Notes: generated from the letters alone by a model not told the origin. A DNA stretch of 64,000 nt from Ephydatia muelleri (GCA_013339895.1 JABACO010000005.1:12940590-13004589), one strand, 5' to 3'. Numbered from the stretch's first letter, positions 14,340-25,527 are shown. Program-made: numbers and translations.

Positions 14340-15640
14340 TACCTGCTCGGATGGGAGGAATGGGTGTTAACGACCCTGTTGAAGCAGCAAGAACAGCCTT
14401 TATTACTTCCAGAGCATACACTGATGTAATTGTTACAGCAATAAAAGACAAGGGAGATTTCTCAGTATACGATCACTTGCAACAGATGACACAGGCAAAG
14501 AAAGAGATGAATCATGAGATTAAAGGATTTCAAGAAGATAGTCTAACCTCGATACTGACATCTCAGAGTGAAGGGAAGAAGCGAGCAATTCAAAGAGTAG
14601 TAAAGGGCAAGACATCCACCTGGCTGACTGTACTACCAGTATCCCACTACCACTCTCACCATCAGAATTTCGTGATACTTTGGCTATTAGATATCGCCAA
14701 CCACTATCAAAGTTGCCTGCTGACTGTGATGGATGTGGTGCAGAGTTTACCCTTCAGCATGCTTTGGACTGCAGAAAAGGTGGTTTGATCATCCAACGGC
14801 ACAATGAGGTGAGAGATGCCTTGGGTGACCTTGCATCCATTGCATTTAGAGAGATGCTGATCCTGTGAGAGGTCTTCCTGCCTTGGTAGCTGACCTTGGT
14901 GTGAGAGGATTGTGGGCTGCCCAGACTGAGGCGTTATTTGATATTCGTGTCATGGACACTGATGCCCAGTCTTATATTAGCCGCACTGTTGATTCTGTTC
15001 TCCTATCAGCTGAGAATGAGAAGAAATACCTGGATGCTGTTGAGGCTGGACATGCATCTTTCACCCCTTTTGTCACCTCAATTGATGGTGTCCTTGCTCA
15101 TGAAGCTTTTAGCAACAAAAATAGCATTGAAGTGGGAAAAGCCACTAAGTGAAGTGACTGGATGGGTAAGGGCAACATTGGCATTTGCTATACTAAGAGC
15201 CACAAATCTGTGCATAAGAGGAAGCAGAGTGAAATGGAGGAGTGCAGTTCACATGGATGATGGTGCTGGACTACCCACAAATGGAGGAGTGCAGTTCACA
15301 TGGAAGATGGTGCTGGACTACCCACAAATGGAGGAGTGCAGTTCACATGGATGATGGGGCTGGACTACCCACAAATGGAGGAGTGCAGTTCACATGGATG
15401 ATGGTGCTGGACTACCCACAAATGGAGGAGTGCAGTTCACATGGAAGATGGGGCTGGACTACCCACATCAGTATATGAATAGAATTTGTATGTGCTATTA
15501 TGTGTGTGCATGTGCTTGAGAATGTTATTTATTTATTTGTATTTTATTCATTTATTTTAATTATCAATTACATGTACAAAAAAAACAAAAACAAAAAAAA
15601 AAACAAAAGCAAATAGACAAAATTAAAACTAAATAAATAA
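14340..15640 (+). mobile_element. Decayed retroelement 3' end (zinc-finger and nuclease-like part)
   Basis: Three overlapping frames together read like the C-terminal part of a non-LTR-type retrotransposon polyprotein. There is STWLTVLP, then FRDTLAIRYRQPLSKLP, a zinc-finger-like CDGCGAEFTLQHALDCRKGG followed by RHNEVRDALGDL, and a later segment with FDIRVMDTDAQSY, AENEKKYLDA and FTPFVTSIDG that resembles a PD-(D/E)XK nuclease. Frame changes occur near 14670, 14860 and 15110, so it is dead. The copy ends in A-rich DNA (15580-15640), as expected for a poly-A-tailed 3' end. The reverse-transcriptase core is absent, which fits 5' truncation. The family name is not assigned. Confidence 0.7.
15233..15472 (+). 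repeat. 47-bp tandem repeat, 5 copies, grown from the retroelement 3' end
   Basis: A 47-bp unit beginning ATGGAGGAGTGCAGTTCACA and containing GATGGTGCTGGACTACCC is repeated about five times. The first copy continues the retroelement frame, so the array arose by duplication inside the element. The unit is not a multiple of three. Confidence 0.9.
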
Positions 15641-16015
15641 TGGGGGCTGAGTGGATCCCAGCACTTGACACAGCAAGGCACGGCTCACATACCTCTCTGT
15701 TTCGCCCGCCGAGATGGTGTAAAGTTGTGTGCGGTGTCGAATTTCTGCTACCAAGTCAACAGAAACCAGATCGATCGGTCTTATTCCACTCAAGTGAACT
15801 CTGTCTGACAAGTGCAGTTCGGTGACAGGGGAGGACATGGATATGGACCCCGGGCCACTACGGTACCATACCTCGGCTCTGTCCGAACGCACATGTACCA
15901 TCGATGCTACACTGCAGATTGAGAAATTACATCATTGACAAAGTCAACTTCAGTTATGTAACTGACGCCGCACTCACGTGCTCGTGACGAATCACGTGAT
16001 TCATCGTAATCCACA

Positions 16016-18750
16016 ATGCAGGACCCAAATGCAGACACAGAGTGGAATGACATCTTGAGGGCCAAGGGAATTCTTCCTCCAAAGGCGTCCAAGGAAGTTA
16101 CTCTGGATGAAGACACCGTTGTACAGGTATCTTCATGTCAACAACAGTGTTAGCGCACCCTTCCTGGATTTGACGCTCGGGGCTTACTGCTGCTCTGGGT
16201 TCAATATGGCAATATGAACGCAAATGCACGGTACCCACAAGATGTAGTATGTATTTTGGGTAAACCAGAGAATATATCTAATGTAGTATCCACAGGGAGG
16301 GGCAGGAATGAACGCCATACCCACTGGTGAGAATGATTCGATGGATATTATGCGTGTATGATTTTGTACCTGAAAGCTTCGTGTGCCAGCTGTGGGGGTG
16401 GAGATGCTGAACACCTTTAGAAACACTTGTTATTAGCCGTTTTTATAATTTGTATCTCAGTAAGTAAAACATCTCAATTGACCCTTACTTGGTAGTGTGT
16501 TGGTAGCAGGTGAACAAACAAGAACGTGTTTTTCAGTCAATAAATCCTTGAAATACGTATAACACTCATCCGCTGCCATTGAATCATTCCTACCAGTGGG
16601 TGTGGTGTTCATTCATTCCTTAATTCGCCCCATCCTGTGGATACTATTTATCAAATTAAATCTCTGGATAAACAAATCAAATATTGTACTGGTGGAAGGT
16701 CTCATGCATGCACCAGAATGTGAAACACATATATGTCATACCGTGTTGTTGCAGGGCTCCAGGTTTCCATACATTCATGTGAAGTTGTATGTTGTATTCA
16801 ATCCCAGCTTTGTCTCTGTGTGTGACAGATGGTGGAACAGACAGTCAAGAAGTGGTCTGCCAATGATGGTCATCAGAAGAACATTGAAGACATGTCTCTG
16901 GATGAGCTGGATGAACTTGAAGACGAAGAAGATGAACGTGTGCTCCAGAACTACAGGTGGGTGGTGTTACATCTCTGTGCCCTGTAGCTATGGATGGTGG
17001 GTGGTGTTGCATCTCTGTGCCCTGTAGCTATGGATGGTGGGTGGTGTTACATCTCTGTGCCCTGTAGCTATGGATGGTGGGTAGTGTTGCATCTCTGTGC
17101 CCTGTAGCTATGGATGGTGGGTAGTGTTGCGTCTCTGTGCCCTGTAGCTATGGATGGTGGGTAGTGTTGCATCTCTGTGCCCTGTAGCTATGGGATGGTA
17201 GGGTGGTACATTGCTAAATAGCTCGCAAGAAGCTATGTCTGGGCTATGCTGAGAGGCAAATGCATTCAATATAGCATATCATGAGCAATGGAGTGTCTAT
17301 TAGATGCTTTCCTTCTAGAAAGCACCTTTGCTTTGGTTTTTGTGTGTATGAATGCAGGTCTTTGCCAGCTATCTGCCATGGTGGGTGTTCACAGTAAGGG
17401 TCCTTCCTGCCTTTGCTCAGATTGTGTGGTTCTAAGAACTTGGCATGAAACTGCACTGGAATACTTTATAATAACAAATTCGTCCTAACAAAAACCTTAG
17501 AGACCTTTTTATCTCTCTTTTAGCCAGCTTTTACAATAATTTACACATTTTAGACTTTTAATAATAACTGAAAATCATACCTTTAATAACTTGACTTTGG
17601 CTCCATTTGAGTCTTGATGTGCATTCCATTCACATGCAGGGTTCTCTCTCCTGATCAGGAAACAGCGGATGGCAGAGTATGTTGCCAAGCAACAGAAAGC
17701 AGTGTATGGCTCTGTGAGGGAGATATCGGCTGTTGATTACGTACAGGAAGTGAACAAGGCAGGAGAGGGCGTGTGGGTGGTGCTTCATTTATATAAATCA
17801 GGGTATCCTTCTACCATCTTAATTGTATTTGTGTTTGTGTGCGGCATGTGTGTGCAGTATGCGCACACATAAACACATGCACAAATGCACCTACAAGGGG
17901 TGCGTGTGTAGGTGCATTTGTGCATGTGTTTATGTGTGCGCATGTGTGTACGTGTGTCAGAATGTGTGGGTGCATTGCATTTTGTTTGTGTTCAGCTACA
18001 GTACAGTGTGCAGTGTAGCAATTTTCTCAACATGTGAGCACATGTGATGTCGTATGCATGTGAGTGTTAGTATGTGCTTGTGTGACTGTTCGTTTGTGTT
18101 TGTAAGTTCACATGTGCACTTGTATTTGATGAGTGTTGCTAGTCAGTCTGTGTTAACTGTGACAAATCGCACTCAGCACTTTGTGGGAGTGTTTTCCTTG
18201 ACACACTCCAAGAATCCCCCTGTGTGCGCTGGTGAACCAGTTTCTGGTCAGGCTAGCTCAAAAATTCCCTGCCACTAAATTCCTGAAGAGCGTATCGGAC
18301 ACTTGCATACCAAACTACCCAGACAAGAATCTTCCAACCATGTTCATCTATTGTGATGGGGAGATGAAGGGGCAGTTGGTGGGACCTCTCGCCTTTGGAG
18401 GAATGAACCTAACGATCGATGGTAAAGGGTTAAAACTTGAATTAGGAGGTTTGAGAGTATTGTATCTTCTGCTGAGTTTGTAATGGCTGTATTCTCTTTC
18501 ATCATCCTCCTCACTTGTTTCATTTCTTACCCTCATTGCTTGTTCATCACCTCTCTCTCTCTCTCTCTCCCTCTCTCCCTCACTCACCATCACTTCAGAG
18601 CTCGAGTGGATGATGTCGGAGAAGGGAGCAGTTAAAACTGAGTTGGAAGAAGACCCTAGGAAGAAGAAAGAGATTAAAGATGTGATGACCATGGCTATAC
18701 GTGGAGGATTCTATCATGATGCAGAGGACTCCGATGAAGACTGTAACTAG
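16016..18750 (+). CDS. PDCL3: Phosducin-like protein 3 (PDCL3/VIAF type)
   Basis: Five exons join in frame: 16016-16126, 16829-16956, 17659-17802, 18213-18421 and 18599-18750. The product of about 247 residues matches the usual length of about 240. The family has a thioredoxin-like fold and works as a cofactor of the CCT/TRiC chaperonin in the cytosol. The N-terminal helical part has [19 protein letters not shown] and [16 protein letters not shown]. The thioredoxin-like part has [18 protein letters not shown] across an intron, [17 protein letters not shown] and [17 protein letters not shown]. The acidic tail ends in DSEEDC-like residues (EDSDEDCN). The start codon is the first ATG giving the conserved N-terminus. 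An AATAAA at 18985 follows the stop. Confidence 0.95.
16953..17192. repeat. 40-bp minisatellite, 6 copies, at a PDCL3 splice donor
   Basis: The 40-bp unit GTGGGTGGTGTTACATCTCT plus GTGCCCTGTAGCTATGGATG is repeated about six times from the donor of PDCL3 exon 2 onward. Each unit repeats a GTGGGTGG donor-like sequence. Confidence 0.92.
17823..18130. repeat. GT/TG-rich simple sequence with an inverted repeat, PDCL3 intron
   Basis: The intron is rich in TGTGTG and has an inverted pair, GCACACATAAACACATGCAC near 17862 against GTGCATGTGTTTATGTGTGC near 17920, with a second pair (AAATGCACCTACA / TGTAGGTGCATTT) inside it. Together these make a near-perfect hairpin. Confidence 0.7.
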
Positions 18751-18984
18751 ATGGTGGGGGTGTGGTTTCACTGGCGCTCTTGACTTGAATGAAGTGGTCT
18801 CCAAGCCAACAATGAGTTTGTTTACATAGCAAAGTAGTTGTTAAATGTCAGCGATTTTTGAAACTACAGAAGTTGATGGATTTGTTATGTAATTTATTCG
18901 TGGTCTGAAACCGTACTCCAAAGTAAAAATGGCAGAGCAACACAATTAAACTACATTGCTCTTTGGCCAAACTATGGTTTGGAC

Positions 18985-18990
18985 AATAAA
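18985..18990 (+). terminator. PDCL3 polyadenylation signal
   Basis: AATAAA, followed by a T-rich run, lies 235 bases after the PDCL3 stop. Confidence 0.65.
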
Positions 18991-19931
18991 GCTGTTTTTT
19001 TTTTTTAAATTTACGTAATGGATCTTTAACCGCTGGCGTCATGCATTTCACGTACCATGGCTAATGGTTTGGAAACGGATTTTACGTGAGCGGTTGAGCT
19101 CTGTAGATATTATGTACGTGGAGCCGTTAATTGGGCGTTCGCATCAAAATTGCAGACAAGGATTTTCGACCACGTTCAACTCTTGTAAGCTCTCTAAAGG
19201 ACCCTAAGTATAAGAAAAAGGTATACAATCAAGTGTTGCGTTTATAACTTGATAACTTTTTTTAAGGACAGATGGTTTGGGAGTTCTGCCCATTCTTTAC
19301 TTATAGTGTCTTGTAATGAGTTTTAGAGCGCTCTGGAAAAATGGTAACTCTCCCTGATAGCGCAGGGCTATCTTCGTTATTGGCACGTACTTGAAAGGTT
19401 GGAGGGTGGCTTGGCATAGTTCTTATGTCCAGGGAAGTTATCTAGGCCCAGCGGTAAGCATTTCTGTGTGAAATCAGGTCAGACACGCTCTCGCAAAATA
19501 CCAGGCGTGCTGTTTTGCGTAGCCTCAAGGATTTATTTTTTAAAATTGATAGAGGGGAGGGATGGTTAAACCGCAGGATTAGACGCATAGAGGCTATAAC
19601 GTCCTTTCCCATAGCTGATGGCCTTGTTATGTTTAAGCTTACAAGTAAGGAGGATCAATTACCCAGACCCAAACGTACGTACGATGATCATCTGAATCAC
19701 GTACAGAGGTCATACTGTAAGCCGTTACGTAATCGAATGTATGACCCCGTAATTCCATGCTGACGTCATGAGTTATTTATTTTTAGTTTAATGACATATA
19801 CGGTCTGGAATTCCATGCATGACGTCATGAGTTTTTTATTTTTAGTTTAATGACATAATACTTTAACTGCTAAAGGTTGCTATTATAATTACTACACGGT
19901 ACTGCCATCCCTCTTCTGACCTTCGCCCGCG
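18991..19931. other. Intergenic region PDCL3 to RNF217-like gene, with a short direct repeat
   Basis: No gene is recognised. An 82-codon open frame at 19515-19763 has no family that I know and ends just inside a tandem duplication. The duplication is two copies of about 52 bp (19750-19798 and 19807-19860), sharing GACGTCATGAGTT and TTATTTTTAGTTTAATGACA. Confidence 0.55.
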
Positions 19932-20946
19932 ATGGATTTGTCACGGCCTGGTACCACACTTAACCCCACGGACGCCTCACAGAAATCCGACGACGACTTG
20001 AAAATGCGTCCAGACGTATCGCAGAACCCCGCGCCCGCGGATAACTCCCCCGATGCTTCGGCTAAAGAGCCCGCGGTCGTGGCGCCACTCCGGTCCGAAA
20101 ACCACTGCATCGTGTGCTTCAGCCACGTGCACGGCGTAACCGAGCGGGCCACGGAACACTGCTGTAAGGCCTACGTCTGCAGGGCGTGTATGCGTGGAGT
20201 CGTGAGCACGAAGGTGAACGACGGCAATGTGCGGATCCCGTGCCCGAACCCCGAGTGCGACAAGTTCATTCATCAGGAAGAGGTCGTGAGGGTCATCGGC
20301 CGAGACAAAGAACTGAGGAACAAGTACGAACGGTTTTTGGTCGACGCTGCGCAGGACGAGAGCCAAGAAGACGTGTCCTCGTTGCTGCTTGATCACCGAA
20401 CACAGGCTGCCTAGGAAGTTCAGGTTGAAAGAGGAGGACGTCAAACTGAGGTGCGCCTCTTGCGACCTGGAGTGGTGCTTCAAGTGCCACGCCCCTTGGC
20501 ACGCGGGGCTCACGTGCAAGACCTTCAAGACGGGAGAGGCTCAGTTCAAGGATTGGACCAAGGGTACCTGTGTGGCAACCAATGACGCCAACTGCAGACA
20601 GTGTCCAACATGCAGGGTCTACATCCAGAGAAACGAGGGATGTGATCACATGACCTGCAGCCGATGTGAGTCGGAGTTCTGCTACAAATGTGGTGGACTG
20701 TATGTACCCTTGACGAATCACAGAAATCCTTTGAGCATCTTCGGCTGCAAATTTTTGTACATTGGCCATCCTGTAGAAAGGGTGGCTATGCGTGGAGGGT
20801 ACTTTGCAGCCAAGATGGCCGCCCTGACAGGTTACCCTTTCCTTTTGGTGGGAGGAGCAGCTCTGCTATTGGTTGGTAGTGTGGTCATCATTCCTATCTA
20901 TATTGGATACAGAGTACACAAGTATCGTGAAAAAACTAGAAGATAA
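19932..20946 (+). CDS. RNF217-like RBR E3 ubiquitin ligase, intronless, with one frameshift
   Basis: The reading is RING1-IBR-RING2 followed by a membrane tail, the order of RNF217. RING1 has HCIVCFSHVHG, CCKAYVCRACM and CPNPECDKFI (about 20100-20270). The IBR part has KKTCPRCC, then LRCASCDLEWCFKCHAPWH. RING2 has CPTCRVYIQRNEGCDHMTC; the Cys in EGCDHM is the expected thioester Cys. LSIFGCKFLYI and a hydrophobic segment (about 20820-20910) lead to a short basic tail. Codons up to 20360 and from 20362 are in different frames; omitting the base at 20361 restores the CPxC pair of the IBR domain, and without that the protein would stop at 20414. No introns are seen, while vertebrate RNF217 has several, so this may be a retrocopy. 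Whether the frameshift is real is open. Confidence 0.85.
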
Positions 20947-20999
20947 TCACACTTGATTATGGAGTAGAAAAAATGTTCATTTCTGTTTATGTGATATTT

Positions 21000-22400
21000 T
21001 TGTTTATTATTTAAATTAACAATTACACGTACACAAATTTACATACACACATACAGCAAAGCTAAACACATAGAATGGTCCTGCAGTTGGCTCTGATCAG
21101 GATCAATTTCAATCTACCATAGATCTGGTTTGTAGTGATGGACTTGGGCTGCCTCAGTCTAGTGGCCAGTCCTCCAGCAAGCCTAGAGAGACTACGTTGA
21201 GCTTCTGGTCCCCAACATCCAAAAGATTCTACCACCAGAGGGATGCATGTCCAGCCTAACTCTAGACATGTTGCATCATTACTGTGGTGCTTTCTCTTTT
21301 CTGCCTGCCATGCTGCTGAACCTGGTATCACACATGCTACTTGAAGGGTTTTGTAATTAAGTGGGGATGTGATGCAAAGATCAACAGCTGCAGGCTTGCC
21401 CAACTCCCAGTTAGGTATGAGGATATTGGCAGGACGCGTTTGCCGTGCCTCATGACCCAAGCTGCTACCGGCTTCGAGCAGTGCACCCTAGCATGCAGGC
21501 TGGCAGAACTCAAAAAGGGTGTCTTGGATTCTGTTGTGGCGAGAAACCACGTCAGGATCATTTTTACATGACAAAGCACAGGGACCAAAATGATCAAAAG
21601 AATGGGACATGCATTGAGGACAGAGCTGACCTTCACTCACCAGAAGCCCTAACCACCACTTGAAACTCAGATGGATCGGGATGAAGGTTAAGCCTTGGGG
21701 AAGGTGTGACAGATAGCCAAGCTGATGAGTGAGGCGAGGAAATTGAAAGCCGGAGAGCAGTGAAACATTAGCAAATAACTCACGATCAGTAAATTGCATG
21801 TCCTCCAATTTGCAAGATAACATCTTCTGAGTTAGCTTAGAAGTTGTGACACCAATAGTAGATACAGATCCATTGAACATGCAATATATGTTTGCTATGT
21901 GGTGAGCTATGATCACCGAGTTGCAACTACAGAAGCTATATAAGCAGCAGGTGAGTGAAGTGAAAGGTGACGGAGCCCTAGGCCTCCACGGATTAAACTA
22001 AGTTGGACTTGCTTGCCAAGCAGTATCAGATGTGTCACCACGGTACACTCTGCAAAGCAGTGGCGTAAGACCTTCACAGATCAAAGAGGGTGGAGTTCAT
22101 CTAGCCAGGTGCATAAGACAACAAAAACTGCCATATAGCCTCAGAGGAAGGAGTGCCACCTGAGGACCAATGGAACCAACCAGTTCCAGCTGCTTCACTA
22201 GGTGCACAGCCTCCACATTGTGTTGGGCAAGAAACTTGCTACAGTATATAGTATTGGAGCTCCAAATGGTGTGGATTAGACCTCCTCGTGTTTGATGGAA
22301 TAAGGCTATAGTCACACAGTTCACATTTGGCATTGTTGGTGTGAAGGCCTAGTGGGGGGGGGGGGGCCAGTTCTTGTATGGTGGAAAGAGCATGTTTTAT
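21000..22400 (-). mobile_element. Decayed retroelement (reverse transcriptase thumb to nuclease), minus strand
   Basis: On the minus strand, 22400-22100 holds reverse-transcriptase-like remnants (LGLHTNNAKCELC; LVKQLELVGSIGPQVALLPL), 21916-21490 a middle piece, and 21460-21062 a nuclease-like C-terminus. The C-terminus has RPANILIPNWELGKPAAVDL, HHSNDATCLELGWTCIPLVV and YGRLKLILIRANCRTILC. The last part aligns with the intact-looking copy at 24060-24470. Many frame breaks show that it is dead. Confidence 0.75.
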
Positions 22401-22417
22401 AAATAATAATAAGCCAT

Positions 22418-22940
22418 TAATGTGCAAGCATGGAGGAGATGTGGTCTCTCGCCACAACAGACTCAGGAATGTCCCTATAGAATCTTTCGATGGGCTTGTC
22501 TGGGTCCTCATGTTGAAGCAAGAAGTGGTCTGGGGAATGTAGGACATCGAACACGACCAGCAGACGTCCTCATCCTTCATTGGGATTTGGACAAACCAGC
22601 AGCCTTTGATCTGCCCGTCACACCTACGTAAAATTCAAGTAAATTACTAGAAGCGAGTTTGACAGGTGGATCTGCAGCTATGGCAACCGAGGTGCACAAG
22701 TACAATTCCAATGATGCCAAATGCTCAGAGCTTGGCTGGTCGTGCATCCCATTGCAGTACGGACTTACCGTTTGTTGGGGTGCAGAAGCCATGTATACCT
22801 TGTCACGCTTAGCAACTCGCCTAGCCACCAGGGGAAACGTCATGAGGTCTCAGGGCATCTATGGCAGGCTTAGCCTTACTTTGATGCGAGCCAACTCACG
22901 GGCGCTCCTGTCACGGAGATCAATTGTTGAATATCCATAG
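22418..22940 (+). mobile_element. Decayed retroelement 3' fragment, plus strand
   Basis: The fragment begins with CKHGGDVVSRHNRLRNV and continues with RPADVLILHWDLDKPAAFDL, then, after a frame break near 22630, YNSNDAKCSELGWSCIPLQY and YGRLSLTLMRANSRALLS. It is the same family as the copies on either side. It abuts the minus-strand copy head to head. Confidence 0.75.
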
Positions 22941-22989
22941 GACTTAACTGCATGTACTTGTTGCAGCCTGTAATGTTTTAGATTGTTAT

Positions 22990-24484
22990 TAATAATTGTG
23001 TGGTACCTTGATGACGGTGTTCTTGCTGGCAAGTTCACATGTTAGGAAAGCACTTGCCTTACTCATTGAGCTTGGTCCCCCCCTTGGCCTTCGTGTGAAC
23101 ATCAAGAAGTGTGAGGTCTTTAGCAGTGGGTGTTTGACTCATTTCCCAATTGAGATGAAACAGTCTAGCAAACCCAATCTTGAGATCTTGGGAATACCTA
23201 TTGGTATTGGTGACTTTTGTAGTGCTGTCCTGGATAGGAAGAGGTCTGAGGCTGGTTTTCTACTTAAGAGGCTAGAGGATGTTGGGCAAGTTGATCCCCA
23301 GGTGGCTCTTGTACTCCTTCAGCTTTGTGGTGGTTACTGTAAGCTTGTCCATCTTGCTCGTGTGGTACCTCCTTCTTTCTCTCAGCCTGTTCTGCAGATA
23401 TTTGATCAAGATGTTCAAAAATGTTTCACATCTTGTACAGGTGTGCATTCATCCAATGTTGCATGGAAACAGGCCCAGCTGAGCCTCAGCCGTGGAGGTC
23501 TGGGTCTGCGTTCCCTGTCACACCATGCATCCGGCAGCTTTTATTGCGTCATTATGTTTCTCTGGCCTGGGTTCCGACTCTCATTCACATCTTCTCCAGG
23601 CAATAGAGATGTTCAATTCATCAGTTCATCCTTCAGACATCATCCATATCAGCTCTTTACTTGAAAAGTTTCATTCCCAAAAGGCTCTTTCCAATATGTT
23701 GGACAATCATTTATTCAACGTTCTCTTGGGTTCTCTGACTATTGCTGACAGAGCTCGCCTTTTATCAGCATCCTCCCCACATGCCTCTTCATGGTTGACG
23801 GTTATTCCATCTGAAGGTCAAGGTTTGCACTTAGACCCACCAGTATTCCAGACAGCATTGAAGTGGTGGCTGGGGCTTGACACAGCTGAGGGTTCTCATT
23901 GTGCCCTCTGCCCAGAAAAGATGTTGGATCCCTTTGGACATCATGCCACTACATGTAAGCATGGTGGAGATGTGGTATTTCGCCACAAGTTGAGGGATAT
24001 ATTGGCTGAAACATGTAGGCGAGCCCATTTTAGTGTTCAAGTGGAAGCTGGTTGCAACCTCACTTCTGATCACAGCCATTCTCGTCCTGCGGATGTTCTC
24101 ATCTCCAACTGGGTTCTGGGCAAAACTGCAGCCTGTGACTTATCAGTTATATCACCGCTAAACTCCAAAATTCTTTCTGAAGTGGGAGTAACTGCTGGAG
24201 CAGCTGCACATGCCACTGAGCTCCGAAAACATGAGGCTAATGATGCTAAATGTAGTGATCTTGGATGGGTCTGTATCCCTCTGGTAGTGGAATCATATGG
24301 AGCATGGGGGAAGGAGGCTTTGGAGGCGTTTTCCATGTTAGCCTCTCGCCTAGCCACGTCTTCATCCAGGCCCAAATCTATGGTTCTGTCTGAACTGTAT
24401 GGCCGTCTCAATCTCCATTTAGTTAGGGCAAATGTGAGGGCTATTTTGTGCCGACTTTCCTGCCATCATCAGGAATACATTTGA
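22990..24484 (+). mobile_element. Retroelement 3' half: reverse transcriptase thumb, zinc finger, nuclease-like domain
   Basis: This is the best preserved copy. The first frame (22996-23530) has LGPPLGLRVNIKKCEVFSSG, FLLKRLEDVGQVDPQVALVL and the motif LSRGGLGLRSLSHHAS, as in the thumb of retroelement reverse transcriptases. The reading then moves by one base near 23532 into a frame open to 24484. That frame has FQTALKWWLGLDTAEGSHCA, a CALCPEKMLDPFGHHATTCK zinc-finger-like motif, and RPADVLISNW, AACDLSVISPL and ELRKHEANDAKCSDLGWVCI. Asp and Glu-x-x-Lys residues there resemble a PD-(D/E)XK nuclease, which would fit a restriction-like endonuclease element. The catalytic YxDD region is not present, so the copy is 5' truncated. 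Confidence 0.8.
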
Positions 24485-24489
24485 ATTTG

Positions 24490-25527
24490 TATGTTGTTTT
24501 GTGACTTGTGTTTGGTTATTGTTGCATTCCCCATACATTGAGCGGAGCGCAATTTGCCCAAATCATTGGCGCGAAACGAGCGCGAAAATGTGCACGTAGT
24601 TTGTTCAACTGTATCTCCGTAACGGATTGCATAAAAATTAACGAACAGAACAAATAGGACCTCTCCACCTACAAACCGAATTTGAAGCGATTTGATTACT
24701 CCTACAGAAAGTTATGGCGGGTTTGAACCCCTTGGGGTATCGGACATCGCGATACTGGCATGGAGCATGTTCAAGATCCCAAAATGTATTTTACCATAGA
24801 GAAATGGTGTAGTATGAAGTGCTGAAAATAGGAAAACGATACCTTCGGAAGTTATAGCATTTCAAACGTAAGGCATTTTTATTATGCTTTTTTTATAATA
24901 CACGCTACGTCCTTTCCCATATGACAGCATTGAATAGGCCTTTTCACATATTATATTTTAATTATAACATTTTGCAGAGCACACAATAGAGCACAACACA
25001 AGTTAGCACATGTCTTGATACTGAGCGGGTCCAGCAGTGCTTGAAAATTTGCTCTCACCAGAGTCTCCCATACAAATTGGTGGTGGCCTGGGAGTTAAGT
25101 ATTGTGCAGCCAGGCAAGATGCCAATCATATAAAGTGCTGCCTAGCTTCAGTCCCTAGCTCATTTGTGCATTCTCTGACCATAGCCAAAATTTGAACAAA
25201 AAGAATAAAATACAAATAAAAGAAGGCAAGACGCATCCTTAATTCTAATGGCAAATGTGTGGACAGTGTCAGACTCTAAGATATTAAACTGAAGGCAGCA
25301 TAATGGAGTACTGGCTGAAGGTCATATCTCATCCATTTTAGCTCTAAGCGTAAGTGATGTTTACAAAGTTGTTGCGATACACACAAACAAAATATCAACA
25401 CATTTCATACAGATTGAATAATAGAGAACACAATTCTACACAACAAACACTACAAAATCAACACATACGGGACAAACATTTTATTAGGCCTGAAAAAAAA
25501 ACAAAACAATGGGCAGAATGAATAGTG
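24490..25527. other. Intergenic region with a further retroelement remnant
   Basis: Plus-strand 25020-25190 reads SPIQIGGGLGVKYCAARQDA and similar residues, like the GGLG motif region of a different reverse transcriptase, with breaks. The segment 24540-24900 is unique, GC-richer DNA with no gene that I recognise. Confidence 0.5.
25480..25485 (-). terminator. KIF13 polyadenylation signal
   Basis: TTTATT on the plus strand (AATAAA on minus) lies about 45 bases after the KIF13 stop. Confidence 0.65.

Noticed and set aside
19515-19763. 82-codon open frame as a gene
   Set aside because: No recognisable family or splice context, and it ends in a tandem duplication; chance is likely.
20355-20414. 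Programmed +1 frameshift in the RNF217-like gene
   Set aside because: No slippery motif or shared signal is seen with the other breaks; a sequencing or mutational insertion is simpler.
22996-24484. Integrated virus polymerase
   Set aside because: The GGLG motif, zinc-finger plus nuclease C-terminus and sister copies fit a non-LTR-type retroelement; no viral gene is seen.
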